From NCBI GenBank assembly GCA_023387715.1, contig JAEWHQ010000155.1, positions 1 through 21,733 of the forward strand: a DNA stretch of 21,733 nucleotides, written 5' to 3'. Below are positions 8,236-14,908 of the stretch, piece by piece. Source of the stretch: Pseudomonadota bacterium. GTDB taxonomy: Bacteria; Pseudomonadota; Alphaproteobacteria; Rhizobiales; Rhizobiaceae. The position numbers were made by a program, and so were the translations under genes. The first letter of the stretch is position 1; each line of letters begins with the position of its first letter. The notes under the pieces were generated by a model, which saw nothing but the letters and a program-made list of their open reading frames with translations, searched no databases and was not told the DNA's origin.

Positions 8236-8971
8236 TGGTCAGTGGTGCGGGTATGGCATTGGTTTTCGACGCCGATTTGCAAATATCCGCAATCACGCAG
8301 AGCTGGCATTCAGGCTTGCGCGCCTTGCAGGTATAACGCCCGAACAGGATCAGCCAATGATGGGCATGCTGCATAAATTCTTCAGGAATGATCCGCAGTA
8401 AAATTGCTTCCACCGCATCCGGCGTTTTGGCCGGAGCCAAACCAATCCGCGTACCAATACGCAAAATATGCGTATCCACCGCCATGGTTGGCTGGCCGAA
8501 AGACATGTTTAAAACCACATTGGCAGTTTTACGACCGACCCCCGGCAGCGTCATCAGGTCTTCACGATTACCCGGCACTTCACTGCCAAAATCGCGGATC
8601 AAAGCCTCACAAAGCAGAATGACATTTTTAGCTTTATTGCGCCAAAGACCGATGGTTTTGATATATTCGCCCACCGTTTCTTCACCCAGTGCCAGCATTT
8701 TCTCCGGCGTGTCAGCAATAGCAAATAATGCGCGCGTCGCTTTATTAACGCCCGCATCGGTTGCCTGTGCTGATAAAACCACCGCCACCAGCAATGTAAA
8801 CACATTCACATGTTCCAGTTCGCCCTTTGGCTCAGGACGCTGAATGCTGAAACGACGGAATATTTCATGCACCTCATCGCGCGTATAAAGCGTACCGGCA
8901 AGGCGGCGGGCTTTACGCTTTGGTGTAGTTGTCATGTCTGTAACGGATGATTTTACTTTAGGCTGTTCCAT
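8213..8971 (-). CDS. nth: Endonuclease III (DNA glycosylase/AP lyase)
   Basis: A base-excision-repair enzyme that removes oxidised pyrimidines and nicks the abasic site. From ATG 8971 it is 252 residues. The helix-hairpin-helix motif LPGVGRKTANVV carries the catalytic lysine K148, the catalytic aspartate is D166 (AVDTHILR), and the 4Fe-4S ligands are C215, C222, C225 and C231 (C-x6-C-x2-C-x5-C). The open frame runs up to 9112, but that would overlap the divergent DUF2244 gene and its first 47 residues are not family-like. ATG 8935 is an alternative that would give 240 residues; neither start has a strong ribosome-binding site. It converges on the EI24-like gene with a 23-base overlap. Confidence 0.96.
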   Translation of the reverse strand: MEQPKVKSSVTDMTTTPKRKARRLAGTLYTRDEVHEIFRRFSIQRPEPKGELEHVNVFTLLVAVVLSAQATDAGVNKATRALFAIADTPEKMLALGEETVGEYIKTIGLWRNKAKNVILLCEALIRDFGSEVPGNREDLMTLPGVGRKTANVVLNMSFGQPTMAVDTHILRIGTRIGLAPAKTPDAVEAILLRIIPEEFMQHAHHWLILFGRYTCKARKPECQLCVIADICKSASKTNAIPAPLTTIPEKLG

Positions 8972-9040
8972 ATCCACTCTATAATCACTATTATGGTGAC
9001 ATAACAGTCGTAAGCTTGACGCAGCCAGCAACAGGTTATC

Positions 9041-9547
9041 ATGGTTGATTATCATCCCGACGGTGCGCAGCCTGATCAATATGACAGGCCGATTTTTCAG
9101 GCACTTCTCCAACCCTATCGCTCACTCGGGCGCAAAGGGTTTATCGTGTTGATGTCAGCGCTGATTGCCTGCTGGCTTTCGGTAAGTTTCGTCTTTTTCT
9201 CACTGGGTGCCTGGCCGATCTTCGGCTTTTTCGGGCTTGATATTGCACTGATTTATTGGGCTTTCCGCGTCAATTACCGTGCAGCACAAGCACGCGAAGA
9301 AATATCTGTTTCCAAAGCCGCACTGCATATCCGCCAGATTGCCGCTTCAGGGCGCGTGCAAAATCATCAGTTTAATCCGTTCTGGACGAAGTTTCATGTT
9401 GACCGACGCCCCGACATCGGCATCATCGCGATGAATATTGAAAGCCGTGGCCAGATTTTAAAAATAGGCAGCTTTCTTAATCCGGATGATCGGGAAAGCT
9501 TTGCCAGTGCTTTTTCATCAGCCTTGCGTGAAGCCAAAAGCAGCTGA
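9041..9547 (+). CDS. DUF2244 domain membrane protein
   Basis: 168 residues. The family is of unknown function and common in alphaproteobacteria, often beside nth. Seen: a soluble N-terminus, PIFQALLQPYRSLGRKGF (about 17-34), two adjacent membrane helices (about 35-53 and 57-75), then a soluble C-terminal domain with the conserved FNPFWTKFHVD (about 112-122) and a G.FLNPDDRESFA segment near the end. ATG 9041 has ACAGG 6 bases upstream. It is divergent from nth by 69 bases. Confidence 0.88.
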   Translation: MVDYHPDGAQPDQYDRPIFQALLQPYRSLGRKGFIVLMSALIACWLSVSFVFFSLGAWPIFGFFGLDIALIYWAFRVNYRAAQAREEISVSKAALHIRQIAASGRVQNHQFNPFWTKFHVDRRPDIGIIAMNIESRGQILKIGSFLNPDDRESFASAFSSALREAKSS

Positions 9548-9604
9548 GTTTTTCCACATCTGCCACTCAGATTAAGCATTTATATCAGGCTTACATAAGC
9601 GCCC

Positions 9605-9633
9605 CTTGAAGTCAGTAATCGCAAAAGCCATAT
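9605..9633 (+). promoter_or_regulatory. Sigma32 (RpoH)-type promoter of the Hsp20 gene
   Basis: CTTGAA (9605-9610), a 17-base spacer, then CCATAT (9628-9633). This fits the heat-shock promoter pattern of alphaproteobacteria (CTTGAA-type -35, C-rich ATAT-type -10). It predicts a start near 9640 and a leader of about 67 bases before ATG 9707, the length range of ROSE thermometers. Confidence 0.7.
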
Positions 9634-9639
9634 TACTAA

Positions 9640-9709
9640 AAATGCTGAAGATGCCGGATTCGGGTCTTCACAACACAATACGGTCGCTTTGATAAGGACT
9701 GAGAAGATG
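9640..9709 (+). promoter_or_regulatory. ROSE-like RNA thermometer in the Hsp20 leader
   Basis: The predicted leader folds into two hairpins. The first is 9647-9669 (GAAGA pairs with TCTTC, CCG with CGG). The second, 9681-9701, encloses the ribosome-binding site AAGGA (9694-9698): CGGTCGCTTTGATAAGGACT plus G forms 8 base pairs with G9686 bulged and a UGAU loop. The anti-SD arm contains UCGCU (9684-9688), the U(U/C)GCU core of ROSE elements, which hold the ribosome-binding site closed at low temperature and melt on heating. ROSE elements are known before small heat-shock genes in rhizobia. The pairing is read by eye, not computed. Confidence 0.66.
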
Positions 9710-10129
9710 ACACGGCTAACACCATTTTCGAGCCCTTTGCTGCTCGGTTTTGATACGATGGAAAAGACACTGGAACGCCTGACCAAATCCGGTGAAGGCT
9801 ACCCGCCTTATAATATCGAGCGTTTGCGCCATGAAAGCGGCTCCGAGCGTTTGCGTATTTCTCTGGCAGTTGCCGGCTTTTCCAGCGAAGATCTCGACGT
9901 CACCACAGAAGATAACCAGCTGGTTATCCGCGGCCGTCAGAGCGATGATACAGAACGTGAATTTCTGCATCGCGGCATCGCAGCCCGCCAGTTTCAGCGC
10001 ATGTTTGTGCTGGCAGACGGTATGCGGGTTATCGGTTGCGAACTGAAAAACGGCCTTCTGTCCATCGATCTCGACAGGCCGGAGCCTGAACGCCTGATCA
10101 AACGCATTAATATTTCCGTCAAGGAATAA
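9707..10129 (+). CDS. Small heat-shock protein, Hsp20/alpha-crystallin family
   Basis: 140 residues from ATG 9707, a usual length. Hsp20 proteins are ATP-independent holdases that bind unfolding proteins as large oligomers. Seen: a variable N-terminus (about 1-35), YNIERL (start of the alpha-crystallin domain), ITLAVAGF-like LRISLAVAGFSSEDLDVTTEDNQLVIRG split around 48-76, the ELKNGLLSIDL motif near 115-125, and the C-terminal I-x-I motif INI followed by SVKE. Those features place it with IbpA-type proteobacterial proteins. The upstream frame to 9689 (TTG) lies inside the SD-pairing arm and is rejected. It heads an operon with the DUF1150 gene and carries a heat-shock promoter and a ROSE-like leader. 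Confidence 0.96.
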   Translation: MTRLTPFSSPLLLGFDTMEKTLERLTKSGEGYPPYNIERLRHESGSERLRISLAVAGFSSEDLDVTTEDNQLVIRGRQSDDTEREFLHRGIAARQFQRMFVLADGMRVIGCELKNGLLSIDLDRPEPERLIKRINISVKE

Positions 10130-10205
10130 GAGATTAAGAGCGTATCGCGCTCTAGGTTCAATGACGGGGCTTACTTTCAAAGCCCGTCAGCTGGAGGTAA
10201 TGATT

Positions 10206-10457
10206 ATGAACCATCCAAAACCAATTCTAACTGAAACAGAATTTGCCAATCTTGGCGCTGGCGAAATCGGCTATGTACGCAAAATACGCTCGGATGATCT
10301 GAGCCGCAATTTTCCGTCGCTCCCGCCACTTGCTCCTAATATGGAGTTCTGGGCACTGTTTGGCGCCAGCGGTGAGCCAATCATCCTGTCTGACGTGCGT
10401 GCCAACGCATTAGCAGGCGCGTGGGATCACGAGCTGCGCACGGTTATGCTGCAATAA
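10206..10457 (+). CDS. DUF1150 family small protein
   Basis: 83 residues from ATG 10206. GGAGG (10193-10197) is 8 bases upstream of this ATG but only 2 bases from the in-frame ATG at 10200, so the second is preferred. The family has no assigned function; members sit just downstream of Hsp20 genes in many alphaproteobacteria, which is the context here (76-base gap containing two small hairpins, 10137-10153 and about 10163-10186). Seen: LTETEFANLGAGEIGYVR, LPPLAPNMEFWALFGASG and a C-terminal HELRTVMLQ. The protein has no membrane segment. A role linked to the heat-shock response is inference from position only. Confidence 0.88.
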   Translation: MNHPKPILTETEFANLGAGEIGYVRKIRSDDLSRNFPSLPPLAPNMEFWALFGASGEPIILSDVRANALAGAWDHELRTVMLQ

Positions 10458-10485
10458 TCAGATTGAGCAAAGCAACTTAAAATGA

Positions 10486-10518
10486 AAAGGCTGCGTCGCA
10501 AAACACGACGCAGCCTTT
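10486..10518. terminator. Bidirectional terminator between the DUF1150 gene and ptsN
   Basis: AAAGGCTGCGTCG (10486-10498) and CGACGCAGCCTTT (10506-10518) pair perfectly over 13 bases with a 7-base loop. On plus the stem ends in CCTTT then ATTATTT; on minus the A-rich left side becomes CCTTTTC. It separates two convergent genes. Confidence 0.8.
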
Positions 10519-10532
10519 ATTATTTCAATAAT

Positions 10533-10997
10533 TTAAGCCGCATTCGACGCCGGATGCGTCGTTAAAAATGAATATAAAATCTGCACATCATGGGTGCCGC
10601 GCAGTTTTGCCACCACATCGGCATCACGCAGCAATCTGGCAATGCGTGAGAGTGCTTTAAGATGATCCGCACCGGCATTTTCAGGTGCGAGCAGCAAGAA
10701 GACAAGATCAACGGGCTGATCGTCCAATGCTTCAAAATCAACCGGTGTTTCGAGACGGGCGAATACGCCGGCAATTTTCGAAATACCTGTCAGCTTGCCG
10801 TGCGGAATGGCGATACCATTACCCACACCGGTGGAGCCAAGACGCTCACGCTGCAGAATTGTTTCAAAAATTTCTCTCTCGGGGAGACCGGTCAGTTCTG
10901 CAGCTTTTTCAGACAAAATCTGTAAAAGCTGTTTTTTGGAGCTGGCCTTCAACGCAGGGATAATCGCCCCCGGCTGAATCAGATCGCTGAGATCCAT
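10533..10997 (-). CDS. ptsN: Nitrogen-related PTS enzyme IIA (PtsN, EIIA-Ntr)
   Basis: 154 residues from ATG 10997 (MDLSDLIQPGAIIPAL). An ATG at 11006 is rejected because the AAGGA ribosome-binding site abuts it, while the same site is 9 bases from ATG 10997. It is the cytoplasmic phospho-acceptor of the nitrogen PTS chain (PtsP-PtsO-PtsN); it regulates K+ transport, nitrogen and stress responses. The phosphorylated histidine is H66 in GIAIPHGKL. Other conserved parts are VGNGIAIPHG and the C-terminal DHLKALSRIARLLRD. In related genomes ptsN and hpf sit downstream of rpoN; here rpoN is missing (see findings). It is 91 bases after hpf with a 10-bp stem-loop between. Confidence 0.96.
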   Translation of the reverse strand: MDLSDLIQPGAIIPALKASSKKQLLQILSEKAAELTGLPEREIFETILQRERLGSTGVGNGIAIPHGKLTGISKIAGVFARLETPVDFEALDDQPVDLVFLLLAPENAGADHLKALSRIARLLRDADVVAKLRGTHDVQILYSFLTTHPASNAA

Positions 10998-11043
10998 TCT
11001 CTCCATTCCTTCTTCAAGCGGGCTTCCTTGCCCAGAAGAGATA

Positions 11044-11072
11044 CGTGCAGCCTTTCAAAAACAGGCTGCACG
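11044..11072 (-). other. 10-bp perfect stem-loop between hpf and ptsN
   Basis: CGTGCAGCCT (11044-11053) pairs exactly with AGGCTGCACG (11063-11072) around a 9-base loop, in the 91-base gap between hpf and ptsN. No U run follows, so it could be an attenuator, a processing site or a stabiliser of the hpf 3' end rather than a full terminator. Confidence 0.55.
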
Positions 11073-11088
11073 CAACTCCACGATTGAA

Positions 11089-11679
11089 TCAGGCTTTCGG
11101 CATATTCTGGCGGGTTACCGTTGACGGATCAACCCAGCCGATATTGCCGTCAGCCCGACGGTAAACAATGTTAACTTCATCATTGCCCGCATTGCGGAAG
11201 ACCAGCACCGGATGTTCGGTGAGATCCAGCTCCACAACCGCAGAGGCAACACTCATAGTCCTCAAGGTAACCGAAGATTCCGCGACAATTGTCGGAGCGT
11301 AATCTGCGGGCAACTCTTCTTCTTCCTCAAGAAGCGGAGCCATAACACGATAAGCGATATCAGCATAGCCCGTGTTTGTAGCAGCCTGGCGAGATTTAAG
11401 ACGTCGCTTATAGCGTCTTAAACGTGTTTCTATTTTTTCTGCGGCAATATCAAAAGCCAGTTGCGGATCCTGAGCCTCGCCCGTGCTTTGCAAAGTTGCA
11501 CCGCTATCCAGATGCAACATGCAATCAGCAGCGTAACGCGAGCCTGACTTCGTTACAGTAACTTGCCCTGCAAATCCATGTTCAAAATATTTACTGACGG
11601 CTTCGGTCACCCGATCATTAATGCGGGTCCGGAACGCATCGCCTACGTCCATGTGCTTACCCGATACACGCAGAGTCAT
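11089..11679 (-). CDS. hpf: Long-form ribosome hibernation promoting factor
   Basis: 196 residues from ATG 11679 (MTLRVSGKHMDVGDAFR); GAGG lies 9 bases upstream. The frame runs to ATG 11694, but that codon is 5' of the ribosome-binding site and is rejected. The long form has an N-terminal S30AE domain (about 1-100) that binds the 30S subunit and a C-terminal dimerisation domain (about 140-196; HPVLVFRNAGNDEVNIVYRRADGNIGW) that joins two ribosomes into an inactive 100S pair. An acidic linker, LLEEEEELPADYAP, is visible between them. In rhizobia hpf normally follows rpoN; here it begins after a gene-free gap and probably has its own promoter. Confidence 0.96.
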   Translation of the reverse strand: MTLRVSGKHMDVGDAFRTRINDRVTEAVSKYFEHGFAGQVTVTKSGSRYAADCMLHLDSGATLQSTGEAQDPQLAFDIAAEKIETRLRRYKRRLKSRQAATNTGYADIAYRVMAPLLEEEEELPADYAPTIVAESSVTLRTMSVASAVVELDLTEHPVLVFRNAGNDEVNIVYRRADGNIGWVDPSTVTRQNMPKA

Positions 11680-11714
11680 ATAGCAATACCTCATATGTGT
11701 TCATCTTACGACTC

Positions 11715-11744
11715 AATCTAACCACATGGAATGCAAAGCGCCAA
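11715..11744 (-). promoter_or_regulatory. Possible promoter for hpf-ptsN
   Basis: Read on minus: TTGGCG (11744-11739), an 18-base spacer, TAGATT (11720-11715), giving a short leader before ATG 11679. The hexamers are weak, so this is only a candidate. A promoter somewhere in this gap is expected because lptB ends in a terminator at about 12170. Confidence 0.3.
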
Positions 11745-12169
11745 GCGATCAGATGTTAAACTTTACACAAATATGAACTATTTGATCCTGTTCGTTGATA
11801 AGAGCTCACAAAAACAAAAACGCGTCTTAAATATTCTGTCCGGCAGAAGCAATTATTTTATAATAAAACTGCTTGCAAAATCCGCTTTTCCCAAAACAAT
11901 CAACAATGTTCCACCGAAGTAAAGCTGTTGGATGATTGTTTTTACTTTGCCATGAATCAATATCCTATAATGCCGTTAACTACTTTATTTTTCAACTGGT
12001 TTATTCTTGAACCTAACTTGAAACCTTCTGGCCATAGCCAAGCGGGTTATTTATGAATGCTGGGCTCTCATGTCAACCTGCATCACTTCATCTCAGACTA
12101 AAATGTAATAATTGTTGAACGAAAAAACTGCGTAACAGCATACAAAAGTACAAGCGAACGGTCTGATTT
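11745..12169. other. Gene-free AT-rich gap at the usual rpoN position
   Basis: Between the hpf promoter candidate and the lptB terminator I find no credible gene on either strand. The only open frame (11731-11922, plus, 63 residues) lacks a ribosome-binding site and family resemblance. The gap is visibly richer in A and T than its neighbours. I read the minus strand for RpoN signatures (the Q-rich N-terminus and the ARRTVAKYRE box) and saw none. It contains an inverted repeat at 11893-11942 and a fragment resembling a tRNA D-arm near 12031. Confidence 0.75.
11893..11942. repeat. 10-bp inverted repeat AAAACAATCA ... TGATTGTTTT
   Basis: Perfect 10-base arms (11893-11902 and 11933-11942) separated by 30 bases, within the gap between hpf and lptB. 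On plus, the second arm runs into TTTTTAC, so a weak hairpin with a U tail is possible. It could also be the relic of inserted DNA. Confidence 0.5.
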
Positions 12170-12203
12170 TAAAACAAAAACGGGCCGGAAAAATCCGACC
12201 CGT
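12170..12203 (-). terminator. Intrinsic terminator of the lpt operon, downstream of lptB
   Basis: Arms 12180-12189 and 12194-12203 pair around a 4-base loop. The one imperfect pair is C-A on plus but a G-U wobble on minus. On minus the stem is followed by TTTTTGTTTT, a good U tract. It lies 24 bases past the lptB stop. Confidence 0.82.
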
Positions 12204-12226
12204 CAAAAACAACAAGCAAATCACTT

Positions 12227-13060
12227 TTAAAGCGTGAACTGGTCACCCAGATAAAGACGGCGCACATCCGGATTGGCCACAATTTCATCCGGCTTACCGT
12301 GCGTGAGCACCTGACCGGCATGAATAATATAAGCGCGATCAATCAGCCCCAGCGTTTCACGCACATTGTGATCGGTAATCAGCACACCAATGCCACGGCT
12401 GGTGAGATGGCGCACCAATTGCTGAATGTCGGATACTGCAATCGGGTCAACACCGGCAAATGGCTCATCAAGCAGCATGAAATTCGGACGCGATGCAAGT
12501 GCACGCGCAATTTCAAGACGGCGGCGTTCACCACCCGACAAAGCAATCGCAGGCGCTTTACGCAAATGCGAAATATGAAATTCTTCCAGCAGGGCATCCA
12601 GCTCGAAAGCACGTTTTTTGCGGTCTTTTTCAACCACTTCCAAAACGGCCTTGATGTTATTTTCCACTGAAAGACCACGGAAAATCGAAGCTTCCTGCGG
12701 CAGATACCCAATACCTAAGCGCGAGCGGCGATACATCGGCATGGATGTGACATCGAAACCATTGATCTCGATAGTGCCGCTATCGACCGGCACCAAACCT
12801 GTCACCATATAAAAACAAGTGGTTTTACCGGCACCGTTTGGCCCCAGAATACCAACCGCTTCACCAGCACGCACACCAAAAGACACACCATTAACAACCT
12901 GACGGCCATTATAGCTTTTGGTCAGTCCGCGCGCGACAAGCGTATTGTTCAGATCACCGCGTCGTTCACTCAAGCCAAAGTCATCATGCTCCATATGGTC
13001 ATACGTGCTTTGTCCTGCCGATGCAGTTTTCTGGTCTTGCTCAGGAGTAAAAGATGCCAC
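12227..13060 (-). CDS. lptB: LPS export ABC transporter ATPase LptB
   Basis: 277 residues. LptB is the ATPase dimer that, with LptF and LptG, pulls lipopolysaccharide out of the inner membrane and pushes it along the LptC-LptA bridge. Seen: Walker A GPNGAGKT (73-80), Q-loop YLPQEASIFRGL (119-130, very typical of LptB), signature LSGGE (174-178), Walker B FMLLDEP (194-200), and switch histidine H231 (TDHNVRETL). It has an N-terminal extension of about 35 polar residues before the ABC domain, longer than E. coli LptB (241 aa), as seen in other rhizobia. The GTG start at 13060 follows AGGGG and is 15 bases after the lptA stop, so the two are cotranscribed. It ends at an intrinsic terminator. Confidence 0.96.
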   Translation of the reverse strand: MASFTPEQDQKTASAGQSTYDHMEHDDFGLSERRGDLNNTLVARGLTKSYNGRQVVNGVSFGVRAGEAVGILGPNGAGKTTCFYMVTGLVPVDSGTIEINGFDVTSMPMYRRSRLGIGYLPQEASIFRGLSVENNIKAVLEVVEKDRKKRAFELDALLEEFHISHLRKAPAIALSGGERRRLEIARALASRPNFMLLDEPFAGVDPIAVSDIQQLVRHLTSRGIGVLITDHNVRETLGLIDRAYIIHAGQVLTHGKPDEIVANPDVRRLYLGDQFTL

Positions 13061-13075
13061 GTAAACCCCTGTAGC

Positions 13076-13732
13076 TTAACGTCTGTTTGCGGCCGCGCCG
13101 CCATCTTCGGATTTAGGCGACATGATAATGGAAACACGTCCCTTTTTGGCGCCTGGGCATGCCTCAAGAAAAGCTTTACCGGTATCCATATGGGCAGTCA
13201 TTTTGCAGCCTGTAGCCACATTATCACCATCGGTCAGCACAACTTTTTTACCCTGCAAAACCATCTGCTGGTTTTTGGCATTGTAAACACCAGTATCACC
13301 GGTCGCGACCTGAGGGCCTGATTTCAGATAAACTTTTTCGCTGACTTCCAGACGATCAATACCGGATGCAGAAAGTCCGGCTGCGCCCTGAGGGGCTGCG
13401 GCTGCGTCGGACTTATCGCCACCCTTATTATAATGAACTGTCATTTTGCCAGCACGCAAAACGGTTTCGCCCTGTACGACAGAGACATTACCGATGAAAA
13501 TCGCAATGCCTTCTTTATCGCGCATTTCCAAGCGATCAGCGTCGATTTTAACCGGCTCTTTGCCGTTAGAAAGGTTAAGACTGCCGAACGGCACTTGTTC
13601 GGTTTGTGCAGAAGCACTCAACGGAGACATGCTCAAAGCCAGCCCCAGACCAGCTGCTGCAAGCCAGACATTTGCCTTGCTGCGCGCGAAGCGTGCTGCG
13701 CTTTGTTTCATTTCAACGCATTTTGCGCGCAT
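13076..13732 (-). CDS. lptA: Periplasmic LPS transport protein LptA (OstA-like)
   Basis: 218 residues from ATG 13732, which has AGGGGA 7 bases upstream. The frame extends to 13756, but that start lies 5' of the ribosome-binding site. The signal peptide is clear: basic n-region, hydrophobic core LAAAGLGLALSMSPLSASA, predicted cleavage after A42 (ASA/QTEQ). The mature part is the OstA/LptA beta-jellyroll, with VKIDADRLEMRDKEGIAIFIGNV near 60-82 and the repeat-like ATGDTGVYNAKNQQMVLQGKKV further on. A low-complexity segment, GGDKSDAAAAPQGAAG, interrupts the middle. LptA polymerises between LptC and LptD to carry LPS across the periplasm. It is separated from lptC by an unusually long 227 bases. 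Confidence 0.93.
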   Translation of the reverse strand: MRAKCVEMKQSAARFARSKANVWLAAAGLGLALSMSPLSASAQTEQVPFGSLNLSNGKEPVKIDADRLEMRDKEGIAIFIGNVSVVQGETVLRAGKMTVHYNKGGDKSDAAAAPQGAAGLSASGIDRLEVSEKVYLKSGPQVATGDTGVYNAKNQQMVLQGKKVVLTDGDNVATGCKMTAHMDTGKAFLEACPGAKKGRVSIIMSPKSEDGGAAANRR

Positions 13733-13878
13733 AATCTGATCCCCTGAATCGTACAACCGTAAAGCATGTAACGAATAAATTCATAACAAACATTAAAGTT
13801 TTAATATAGACTAAAGCCACACACATCAATGCGAAGCATCAAATTGCAGCCATATCGCAAGCTTGATTAAAATACACT

Positions 13879-13922
13879 GTGGCTTGATGCCACTTTATAT
13901 AAAGCTTTGATAAGTTTCAAAG
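13879..13922. repeat. Three adjacent dyad symmetries in the lptC-lptA gap
   Basis: Within 44 bases: GTGGC-TTGAT-GCCAC (13879-13893), the perfect palindrome CTTTATATAAAG (13893-13904), and CTTTGA-TAAGTT-TCAAAG (13905-13922). They are side by side in the leader upstream of lptA. They could be operator sites or alternative RNA hairpins; the sequence does not decide. Confidence 0.55.
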
Positions 13923-13959
13923 GCCGACCGCATCCGAAAATACGCACCGCCAAGAGAGA

Positions 13960-14676
13960 TTATTTTTCACCTTCAGGCGCTACAATGGTCAGATGAACTT
14001 CATCTTCAAAAACCACCACATCGCCGCTCGACTGAACCTGCATTTTATTTGCCTGAATATGGGTTGAGCCGCTTTTAATATCCACCGGACTGTCAGTCAT
14101 AATCTGACCAGTGGCAATATTCACATCAGCCGAACTCATTTTGGCAATCAGGCCATCGGTTGTCGTGACCGTAAAATCACCAACCAGTTTCATGCGGCCG
14201 TTCACATTATCATAAATACCGTTTTGCGCATTGATAATGGCCTGATTTTCAGCACCCACCGGCAATTTCGCACTGATACCTTCCAAAGTGATGACGCCTT
14301 CATTTTTGACATCCTGCGTCGCTTTGGTCGCGGTCAAATTATAAGGGCGGTTTTCTTTGGTAAAACCATTCAAATTCGGATTGGCCATCACCAGCTTGCC
14401 GTTTTCCAATCCGTCACCCAGATTGACTTTGACGGTAGAGGCAGGTGTTGCCAAAAATGTAAACCAGCTGAAAACAGCGCCAACTACAACGGCTGCAACA
14501 GGCAAGCCGATTTTCCAAAACTTTACGCGCGTGGAATGACGCTGCGCCGCCTGAAACACCGATACAGCTTTTTCGCTCGCGCCAAAATTCATGCCCGAGC
14601 GCGTATTCGCGTCCGCTGCATGATCAGCATAAAGAGCATTGCTATGTTCGTTCACAGACAAAAGACTATCCAACAC
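13960..14676 (-). CDS. lptC: LPS export periplasmic protein LptC
   Basis: 238 residues as drawn. LptC is a bitopic inner-membrane protein whose periplasmic beta-jellyroll receives LPS from LptBFG and hands it to LptA. Seen: a polar cytoplasmic N-terminus of about 50 residues ending FQAAQRHSTRVKFWK, typical of rhizobial LptC; one membrane helix (about 55-75); then a jellyroll with VNLGDGLENGKLVMANPNLNG split across 84-104 and repeated short strands to the end. GTG 14676 has only a weak GGAT upstream. ATG 14592 is an alternative start that would lose 28 residues, so the N-terminus is uncertain. It is divergent from sppA by 232 bases. Confidence 0.9.
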   Translation of the reverse strand: MLDSLLSVNEHSNALYADHAADANTRSGMNFGASEKAVSVFQAAQRHSTRVKFWKIGLPVAAVVVGAVFSWFTFLATPASTVKVNLGDGLENGKLVMANPNLNGFTKENRPYNLTATKATQDVKNEGVITLEGISAKLPVGAENQAIINAQNGIYDNVNGRMKLVGDFTVTTTDGLIAKMSSADVNIATGQIMTDSPVDIKSGSTHIQANKMQVQSSGDVVVFEDEVHLTIVAPEGEK

Positions 14677-14908
14677 TAATAATCCGGCCGAGCCCGATTG
14701 CCCGACACGGCCGCTAATCCGGCTCTCGCCAGAATTCTCGCAAATTTCATTTCAATGTGGTTTATTTGGGGTACAAACCGACCTGAGACAAGGCCATATA
14801 CAACTATAAAGCTAAATTCGCGGTAAAAAAGATAGATTAAAACGTAATGACGCGATAATCTGCCGCAAGATTTCTATCAATATTTTAGAAAAACATAAAA
14901 AGGCTACC

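Noticed and set aside
8972..9112. Longer nth reading frame reaching 9112
   Set aside because: It would run into the divergent DUF2244 gene and its ribosome-binding site, and the added residues are not Nth-like.
11731..11922. A 63-residue open frame on plus in the rpoN gap
   Set aside because: No convincing ribosome-binding site spacing, no recognisable family, and it overlaps the likely hpf promoter on the other strand.
12029..12060. Fragment resembling a tRNA D-arm (ATAGCCAAGCGGGTTA)
   Set aside because: No matching acceptor stem, anticodon arm or GTTCGA T-loop follows. It is not a tRNA; a decayed tRNA end or chance match is possible.
11700..12170. Possible decayed rpoN coding remnants on minus
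   Set aside because: Reading the minus strand showed no RpoN box or other RpoN signature, so I do not call a pseudogene. A profile search would be the decisive test.
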